64,000 bases of DNA, taken from assembly GCF_000005505.3 (NCBI RefSeq), contig NC_016132.3:35292914-35356913 (forward strand), given 5' to 3'. Origin of the DNA: Brachypodium distachyon (lineage: Eukaryota > Streptophyta > Magnoliopsida > Poales > Poaceae). The translations under genes and the position numbers were made by a program. Under the pieces are notes generated by a model. That model saw only the letters and a list, made by a program, of their open reading frames with translations, was not told where the DNA came from and searched no databases. This document shows positions 57,058 to 64,000 of this stretch, in pieces; position 1 is the stretch's first letter; each line of letters opens with the position of its first letter.

Positions 57058-58330
57058 TTACTTAGAGCTACCCGACGGATCTGACTTGGCCTCAGATCCG
57101 CCGCCATCCTGGCTCCACACCGCTAAACCTGCAACTCCATCCTTCATGACTCCACCTGCAACAGTGCTCCCTTGTAACTTGAAAAGATGCGAAGCCGTCC
57201 TCTCTCCCATCATCACGGTCACCTCTCCTTTCATGATCTTCATGGTCTTCTCCCCCTCTGAACGGAAAGACATGCCATCATGTTGTAGGAGACCAAGCGA
57301 AATTAGATTCCTCCTTAGCCCTGGCACATGCATCACCCCCTGAAGCACCCGCTCAACTCCATCATGCATATTGAACTTGATGTCGCCTACGCCAACAACA
57401 CGGTAGCCCGTGTCATCTCCCAAGTAGACTAAATCATGATCACCAGATTCATACAAAGAGAACCACTCCTTATTGGGTGTCACATGAAAGCGGTTAGCTG
57501 AATCCAACATCCACGCTTCTTCTTTAATTGACCGCTTATTTGATACTAAGAGAACATCACCATCGTCGTCTGAGCCATACTTTTGAGTTGTTACATTAGC
57601 AGATGCCCCACCTTTCAGTTCCAGATAGTCCCTCTTCCAATGTCCCTCTTCCTTGCACTTGAAACACGGCATCTTTTTATTTTTCTTCTTGTTCTTGGAC
57701 GTACTCCCTGCCCCTTGTCCTTTCCCGAGCTCACTCCTGGCAACCAAACCTTCACCATGGGAATTTCCAACTGCATCGGCTTTCCATTTTTCTTTTTCAA
57801 ATCATGTGCAAGTAACGCTGCAGTAATATCCTCAACCTTGATGGTTTCTTTCCCATACGTCAAAGTGGTAGATAAATGCTCATAGGACTCTGGCAATGAA
57901 CATAAAAGAACTATTGTCTTGTCTTCATCATCAACCTTGACATCTAGACGTGTTAGATCAGCCACAATTTGATTGAAGACATTCACGTGCTCTGCAAGAT
58001 CTGACCCCTCCGCCATCTTTAGTTTGTAAAACTTCTGCTTCACAAACAACTTGTTGGTGAGAGTCTTGGACATATAACGACTGGCCAATTTATTCCAAAT
58101 TTCCTTAGGCGAAGTTTCCTTCATGATGTGATACATGATCTCATCGGACAAGCACAACCGTATGGTAGCGGCTGACCGTGCTTGCATCTCTTCCCATTGA
58201 TCATCATCAAGCTTGGCTGGCTTCTCCTCCTTCAAACCCTTCAAAGTACCTTGTTGCGTCAACAAATCTTTGACTCTGGCTTGTCACAATCCGAAGTTGC
58301 CACTGCCATCAAACTTCGTCACCTCCAACC
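57058..58330 (-). pseudogene. copia D gag and protease region
   Basis: Minus strand. A KFDGSGNFGL-type gag start near 58300 is interrupted by TGA at 58284-58286 where Trp is conserved. The UBN2 gag body follows (58265-57615: AKLDDDQWEEMQARSAATIR, LASRYMSKTLTNKLFVKQKF). An overlapping frame (57747-57058) has a zinc knuckle CFKCKEEGHWKRDY whose last Cys is replaced by Tyr. It also has a retropepsin-like WMLDSANRFHVTPN (Gly of the DSG motif replaced by Ala) and LQGVMHVPGLRRNLISLG. The sequence then ends at the polypurine tract with no integrase. Confidence 0.85.
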
Positions 58331-59699
58331 TGGGTGGTCGCCATCTCAGACAACCATAGTTAGCTGACCGGTGGTGGAGACCGATCTGATTGCTCCGAGT
58401 CACCCGCCTCTGCCGCTTCCTTGACTGCTTCTTCTTCCGGATCAACCTCCGCGATCCTCGCCCTCGACCGTTGCTAGATCGGTCTCCACGAAATCCTCAC
58501 GCTCGTTTCCGGTCCTGCCGTCGTCGCTTGACAGATCGCTTGCGCAGTACTCGTCGCCTGAACTCACCACCTCCTCCGAGCTCGCACCTGAACTTTCCGT
58601 GGTGATGCCTTCCGCAGCCGTCTGCTGCGCCGATCCGATCGCCCGAGCACGACGATCTGACCTGTCGACTGAAAATCCTCTGCCCCGACAACACCTTCTC
58701 AGAACTGCCTCACGCTGCTGTTCTGAACTTGTGTTCTCGATTTTTGTTTGTGTTGATTTGCCACCGGACGCTGCTTTTATAGGTCCTGGATTAGCCTGAC
58801 TACGAGTCCTACTGCCCTTCGTTTTCGTGTCCTAATCGGACTGCTGCACCTCTCGTGCCGTCGGCCGCTCGAATCCAGCGCATCACGCGTTCCTTTCCCC
58901 TGCCAAAGCGAGCTGGAAACCGAGTCCAACACGCATGGAACGCACCACCTTTTTTTCTTCCTTTTTTTTATGAAACCGACAGCTCTCTGACTAGCTGTCC
59001 CGTCCCATGTGCTGCAAGCCCCTTTTCCTTCTTCTAGTTGAATCCGACCAGAGCATTGCTTCCTTTGCTTTTTTTGAGTTGAATCCGGCTAGTACTAGGC
59101 TACTGGCACTTCTTTCTTTGCGTGGAAAACAACAGCACTACTCCTTTTCAGAAATCAATTGGAAACCTGGCTCCTGCGTGATAGCATTGTCTTGCATGTT
59201 TTTCTTCTAGTGTGCTGCACTGTGTCCGACCCGTACACACGACATGTCGACTCAGGTTCACAATTCATCCACCGCAAACCTCGCAAATTCTATGTACAAA
59301 CCCGTGTCGCGTCCTGGCCACCTACACTGTCGACACAACTCGTCCACCGTGCCACAATGTCGCATTGTGCTACACCGATCCACCGCTACACCGTGATGCA
59401 TCCTGCTCCGATCTATCCGGTCGCCCTACATCTGGTCGCCGGTCTGATCGCGAGCCAAAGCCGTCGTTCGGGCTGCGACGTCTTCCCGGCCACCGTGTCG
59501 GCCCGATCACCATGCCTGGTCGATCCTTGCCAACTACAGCCCATCGAACGGTTCAGGCTGCCTGCCTGAAGTGTCCGACTCCACCGATCGGAATTCGGAT
59601 TGCCGCCATGCTCCACCTTGCACCGAATTGGACGTTCCGTGGCGCCCGTCAAGCATGATCCTTGCACCTCAAACAAGATCTCCCGCATCCCTCCACAAT
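58331..59699 (-). other. long leader between PBS and gag of copia D
   Basis: About 1.4 kb of fairly GC-rich sequence with no conserved frame. An unusually long 5' leader for a copia element; it could hold packaging signals or be filler acquired by the derivative. Confidence 0.5.
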
Positions 59700-59711
59700 G
59701 CTCTGATACCA
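59700..59711 (-). promoter_or_regulatory. primer binding site of copia D
   Basis: Minus strand TGGTATCAGAGC, two bases from the LTR end; complementary to initiator tRNA-Met. Confidence 0.88.
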
Positions 59712-59713
59712 CT

Positions 59714-60051
59714 TGTTATGAAATCCGGGGATGCACGATCAAGGATGACACCGAGGCACGATATTTGTTAACGAGGTTCGGCCAAAGCCTACATCCCTGG
59801 GGCATAACTACGGGCGTTCCTCCCCCCTCATAATACCACAACACCGGCCACCTTGGGCGTCGGCACAAGCCGCCGGCTCCCCCTGTGAGCCTATTGCTAT
59901 TATGTTGTCATGGTTACATCGTGTAGTTTTCCTCTGATTATATAGGACCCGGGTATCTGGAGTCTCACAAGGACTCCACCCTATACCACAATTACAACAC
60001 CAAGTCCACGTAGCCTACCTAGTACAATTATTATTCGACACAAACCCAACA
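59714..60051 (-). repeat. 5' LTR of copia D
   Basis: 338 bp, TGTTGGGTTTGTG...CATAACA on the minus strand, followed by the PBS. Confidence 0.92.
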
Positions 60052-60472
60052 GAGGGATGAGAAACAATCATCTGTGGGGGCTCAAATCTCGAAACTCTTA
60101 ACCAAAATGTGCCATCCTTGATCAGCAGTCCAGCGTCAAGCAATCCAATTGATGCCTGATATATCAAGAGAACAAAACAGTGAAAAATGAGACGAAATGT
60201 ACAGACCATTGGACCACTCAGTCTTAACATTTCATTGCCAGAACAAACTGCTTCTTTTGGATAAACTGGAAATAGATTAGCTGCTTTCTTTTCGCAGCGA
60301 TTTATTTGGTTCTTGACGTGCTGAGATATTGAGGCATTGTGAGTTTTTTAATAGAGGTGAGAGATCTAGATAGAGACGTGAGATGGGTGTGATTTGTTTA
60401 GCATGAGATATATTTGAGCATTTGATTTTTCCCCTGCAATCGCTCCCCTGCAGAATATGTGAAGAATGTGTC

Positions 60473-60494
60473 ATCCCGATGCCTCCTAATCCCA
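60473..60494 (-). promoter_or_regulatory. miR2118 target-like site
   Basis: ATCCCGATGCCTCCTAATCC on the plus strand; among the best matches in the window (CCCGATGCCTCC exact). Confidence 0.5.
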
Positions 60495-60640
60495 TTTTCT
60501 CATCTCAAGATCGGCATCCTTGCTACTGTAAGTGGCTAGTACTGGTTAATGCAGCCGACTTTAGATGTATGCGTTCTCCTCTTTGTCGTCACACTTTGAA
60601 CCACTTATCCGAACAAGAGCTAGGAAGCCAATGCAACCTC
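60473..60640. repeat. segmental duplicate D3, copy 3 (short)
   Basis: Third copy, inside the first intron of the RPA1 pseudogene, right of the retroelement insertion. Confidence 0.8.
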
Positions 60641-60649
60641 TTTGGGCCT

Positions 60650-61085
60650 CATATCACACATTGAGATTAATGTGTGATAGATACACATGCATGGTCTATT
60701 CTTGAAAACCATTTATAGTCCATTGATAGAAAAGTGTTGTAAGGATCAGAATTAATTCAAATGATTTGTTTTTCAACAGCAAGTAGAAGTGGGCTAGAAA
60801 AAAGATTTACTCAGCAAGTCAGCAGTCATGCATTTGTTCAGCATACAGGAATATTAGGTGCATAAGGTAATTCACATTAATTCACATCAAACTAAAGAAG
60901 GCAAGGGGCTGTCCTCCTTTTCTAGAAAAGCATCAACTAAAGATTTGTCCTGCCATCCTATCGCCCTTGGGACCATGGGAAGTAAACGACAATCTTTGTA
61001 ATCCTTGAAACTTTTCTTCTCGTAGAGCTACTTATATACGTCTTGCCCCCATTTTTATGTATCCTGAAATGTATGTTATTTTCGT
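60650..61085 (+). other. RPA1 intron 1, right part
   Basis: AT-rich, ends in the polypyrimidine and TTTCAG before the second RPA1 exon. Nothing else seen. Confidence 0.5.
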
Positions 61086-62229
61086 TTCAGGGTCGTCATT
61101 GTTATCCAACTTGAGGAGTTGAGGTACTGCAAACTGAATGCACACTGATCGGGAGTCCCACAATATATGAGGTCCATGCTTCTCAACCCAATATCCAATC
61201 CTATTCTGGTGGCATAGGCATTCATGGTCATGGGTCTTGTATGACTGCAAGGGCCGAGCAAGGTGTTAACGACATAACATGTTCTCCTAATCAAGGTTTT
61301 ATGGGCTCTTCTATTGCTGCAAGGCCAGAGCATGCTGTGAACAATCTGCCATTCGGTGGATTTTCTGGTTGAGTGCTACTGCTAACACAGAACACAATAG
61401 ATGCCAAGATGCAACAGCTTTCACTGAACTCCCATCAAGGCGGAAGGATTGCAGTTCCTCCCAGGCTCCCACAGGTTGGGGCTTTAGCTGCCCTAGCAAT
61501 ACTTATGGGTGCCATGCGCAGCCTTTATGTCAGGAGCCACCTCTGGTGTGTATGAATAGAGGCCCTGTTGATAATAATGATACTCCTTCTCTTGTCACTC
61601 TGATTGCTGCCTTGAATCCATACAAAATTAGATGGACAATCAAGGGTAGGGTGACTGCAAAGACGTGATCGGTTCGTGCAATATGCTTCAATTCAGTGCA
61701 TGATCAGTTCTAACCAAGGTCTATTGAGTTTTGTTCTGGTGATGATAGCAGCATCCGTTGGCAACTTGGCAGCAATATAATTTCCGACAGATCAGTGAAA
61801 TAGGATATATGGATAATGAAACCAGGGTAGATTTGCTTGGGGTTGTTACATCAGTTAGCCCTTTTGTTATAATAATGTGGAAGAATGGCATGGAAATCCA
61901 GGAAAGAACGCTTGAACTGAAAGACATGTCTTGTTGCAGCGTGGAAATAACTCTTTGGGGGAACTTTTGCAATGCTGAAGGTCACCTGCTGCAGTCACTG
62001 TGCGATTCTGGTTTGAAACCTATACTTGCCCTAAAACGTGGCTGTGTCAGTGGATTCAACAGCAAATCGGATGTCACAATCAGCTCAAGCTTGCTAAAAA
62101 TAAATCCAGACCTGCCTGAGCAGAAAAGATGGTGCAGTGGTATATAATGAAGGAATAACGAATTTGCTATTGATCAGGCGCTTGATAAATAAGTATTTCT
62201 CAGTCGACGTACAGGGACCGTCGATCTGT

Positions 62230-62539
62230 TAGCTCGCGCGGAGATTCGTGCGCGCTTGGTTTTTCTGTGTTTGTCGCCCGTCCGGCCCAGCGTCTTTAGG
62301 TAGCCTGTGTTTGTGTTCTCTTTGGGCTGCGAACATCGTTTTGGGCTTTTTTTGCGGGCCGTCGCACCGATGGCATGTGAAGAGCAGACGAGGAGTCCTG
62401 GGGCTGTCGGGAGTGTCTTCTTTGTCGATCGAGGAAGGCGAAGGGGACGGGGACGGGGGCGGAAGAGGGAGCTACATCGCCGGGGGATACTCGTGTTTCG
62501 CGACGCCTTGCCGGATTTGCTCGGCCAGCTCCCGGATCT
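62230..62539 (+). other. leader exon of the B3-like gene (candidate)
   Basis: GC-rich sequence ending GATCTTG followed by GTAATG, a usable donor. The next 970 bp are AT-rich and intron-like, up to the exon at 63512. A short leader exon may also lie at 63391-63415. Confidence 0.4.
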
Positions 62540-63511
62540 TGGTAATGTTCTTTCTGCTTCCCCGTTCCTCGTGCCCTCCCTCCCCGCGCGTTCTGTACCT
62601 ATATGGATGTGCATCTAGGGTTTTGGTTTGTGGGTATGTGTATCTATGTTTCGATAGAGGCGAATAGACTGCCGGCTGTTTGTAGATTACTTGTTTACGC
62701 ACTCAAAATTTGGGGCTTGAGAGATTTTGAGGTTGTTGACAGGGGGTGTCTCTCATTAGTTGATTTTAGGTAGGAAGTGTAGTGGTTTCTGTTACTTTTT
62801 GTAGTAGTTCAGATGACAGTTAATTTATGCCATGTTTGGCTCTCAGTAATTCACCATATGCTCTAGTAAACGCTGATAGTAAACCTAGCTTCATTGTCGG
62901 TTATGTTTGTGTTGTTTGTGTATATTATATATGGGCATCTAGGGGCTGTGTATGCTAGGCTTGTTTGTAGAGGCAGGGGGGCGGTGGGCTTTTGATAGGT
63001 TCTTGACAGGTTGTGTTTCTTAAGGTAGTGAAATTAAGCTTTGATTTTGTTGTGGATGTAGCGCTAGGCTGTTTTGGCCAGTCCGTTAAATCCACTTTCA
63101 ACATCACGGAACAGAATAGCCGGATGGTCTGATAGCACGAAGTAAGCTAGTTTTTTTTTTTCAAAGTCTGCGGGAATTCAAAATCAATTTGTTTGTCTGG
63201 TATATAGTATCTTATGATTTTTTTGGGGCTCAATTTTTGGAGAATGATAATATGTGTACAGATTAAGAAACTTGTATGCGGACAAGGAGTTGTTTTTTTT
63301 ATGAGCAGAATAGCTTCTAAAGTTATGCTTCTATTGGCGGGTAATTAGCTATTTTTTTCTATGAACATTGTTAATTTTGAAATTTGCAGAGCATCAGTTG
63401 TTATGAGTTTATGAGGTTTGTTTTTTCCCTTCCAGATTGGATAGTAGGGTACCTTTTTTCCTTCCTATATAATTATTACAAGAAAGTATACTTACTGCAT
63501 TTTTTTTGCAG
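62540..63511 (+). other. presumed 5'-leader intron of the B3-like gene
   Basis: T-rich, no frames; ends with TACTGCATTTTTTTTGCAG. Confidence 0.45.
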
Positions 63512-63514
63512 ACC

Positions 63515-64000
63515 ATGCCTCGCCGGTGCAATGCTTGTAACACGTTTGACGTTGTGTGCAAGCGTCCCAATGTGTGTTTATCATCTTTCACCATCACCAT
63601 GGGCGACGGGTGCAGGGATGTCGTGGTATGAATGCTTTTTTTTTTGGGTGGGGGTGGGGGGGGCTAAGTTTCTTTTTAAACTATTAGTCACTGCAAGGCT
63701 TAATTTTTTATTTTTTTGTTCTTTCTCAGGCTGTACCGCACTGCTTCATAGATCGACTCAACGACTTTGTTGAGAACTTTCTTGTTGTGCGGGACCTCAG
63801 CGGATTTAACTATGATGTGTTTGTGGAGAGGAGGAAGGATGCGACTGTTCTGTGTGGTGCTTATTAGAGACTTTTCGCAAGGATCCACAAGCTTAAAGTT
63901 GGCGATAGTGTCAGGTTCTCCGCTGCTGATTACGGGTCTGTCTTCGAAGCCGCAGTGGAAGGGCAGGGCGATGTTATTGGTGAAAATGCAATCTTATTTG
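63515..64000 (+). pseudogene. B3 DNA-binding domain protein, 5' part, with an in-frame stop
   Basis: Exon 63512-63625 (ATG 63515, MPRRCNACNTFDVVCKRPNV..., donor GTATGA, phase 0) joins exon 63730 onward (acceptor TTTCTCAG). Together they read PHCFIDRLNDFVENFLVVRD, FNYDVFVERRKDATVLCGAY, stop, RLFARIHKLKVGDSVRFSAA. The pattern basic start, alternating beta strands, then W-x-x-F...L.xGDxxxF is that of a plant B3 (REM-type) domain. The TAG at 63865-63867 occupies the place of the conserved Trp. The gene continues past the window edge. It could be a recent null allele or a pseudogene. Confidence 0.6.

Larger units (their letters stand above)
56637..60051 (-). mobile_element. copia D, gag-protease-only LTR retrotransposon inside RPA1 intron 1
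   Basis: Two direct LTRs (56637-56965, 59714-60051) bounded by TG...CA, with the 5-bp target duplication GAGGG (56632-56636 and 60052-60056). PBS for tRNA-Met lies inside the right LTR, so the element is on the minus strand. Only gag, zinc knuckle and protease-like coding sequence is present; integrase, RT and RNase H are absent. At 3415 bp it is a deletion derivative that would depend on a full-length relative. Confidence 0.93.
55231..62150 (+). pseudogene. RPA1: replication protein A large subunit (RPA70/RPA1), broken copy
   Basis: RPA1 is the ssDNA-binding subunit of the RPA trimer in replication and repair. Exon 1 (55231-55443, ATG to a GTGGGG donor, phase 0) encodes the N-terminal domain (RYKLVLSDGVHSLPVYLPVT). 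After a long intron, a TTTCAG acceptor near 61090 opens VVIVIQLEEL, then after a frame change CTLIGSPTIYE. 61560-61665 gives LIAALNPYKIRWTIKGRVTA, the start of DNA-binding domain A, whose middle is missing (AICFNSVHDQF follows near 61680). 61758-62147 is domain B (ISEIGYMDNETRVDLLGVVT, LELKDMSCCSVEITLWGNFC). Domain C with its zinc finger is absent. Frameshifts, stops and deletions make the gene non-functional beyond exon 1. Confidence 0.85.

Noticed and set aside
33906..60494. miR2118 precursor (MIR2118) gene cluster instead of target loci
   Set aside because: MIR2118 hairpins need a complementary arm within about 60-200 nt. I looked around seven copies (9911, 33906, 43020, 44428, 52723, 60473, and the facing pair 35644/35806) and found no convincing partner; only the 35644/35806 pair is even remotely suggestive.

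Overview
The window is nuclear DNA from a grass (Poaceae), probably a Pooideae species such as Brachypodium or a Triticeae or oat relative. This rests on TA-flanked Stowaway MITEs with CTCCCTCCGT-type ends, grass-type CACTA elements with CGGCA/CAGTGG subterminal arrays, Ty1/copia polyproteins of monocot type, and intron-split genes with GC-rich first exons. Species is an inference; nothing here fixes it. There are no prokaryotic features, tRNA or rRNA genes.

Region 1 (1-8208) is a three-level transposon nest. A forward Ty1/copia element (integrase part 1-1233, RT/RNase H part 5719-7828, 3' LTR 7838-8208) carries a 4482-bp CACTA element (1234-5715, perfect 20-bp TIRs, 3-bp TSD). That CACTA element carries a 509-bp Mutator-type MITE (2515-3023, 9-bp TSD). 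Region 2 (8209-19150) holds a miR2118-like site (9911), a second CACTA element (10509-14735) with a decayed Ulp1/DUF8039-type gene, and a reverse-strand copia relic (14737-18840).

Region 3 (19150-31410) holds remnants of host-like genes. These are a FAR1-related (FRS/MULE transposase) pseudogene, a reverse-strand PB1-like/coiled-coil locus, a 28-copy 29-bp minisatellite, and a multi-exon Ulp1-like protease pseudogene whose introns all still splice in phase but which has four in-frame stops.

Region 4 (about 33.9-60.5 kb) is the most interesting part. It is poor in coding sequence, full of old segmental duplications, and carries about sixteen copies of a 22-nt motif matching the sense sequence of the grass microRNA miR2118. 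No paired hairpin arm is visible beside the copies I examined. The simplest reading is a cluster of miR2118-targeted non-coding (21-nt reproductive phasiRNA, PHAS-type) precursors, almost all on the minus strand. Two further copies, at 9911 and 35806, are on the plus strand. Stowaway MITEs, a 3'-truncated copia (46688-49399) and GC-rich tandem repeats are interspersed.

Region 5 (54.6-64.0 kb) is a broken RPA1 (replication protein A large subunit) gene. Its 5' flank also exists as a CDS-less copy at 49465-49980. Its first intron holds a complete but gag-protease-only copia element (56637-60051, TSD GAGGG). The window ends in the start of a B3-domain-like gene with a stop codon at the conserved Trp.
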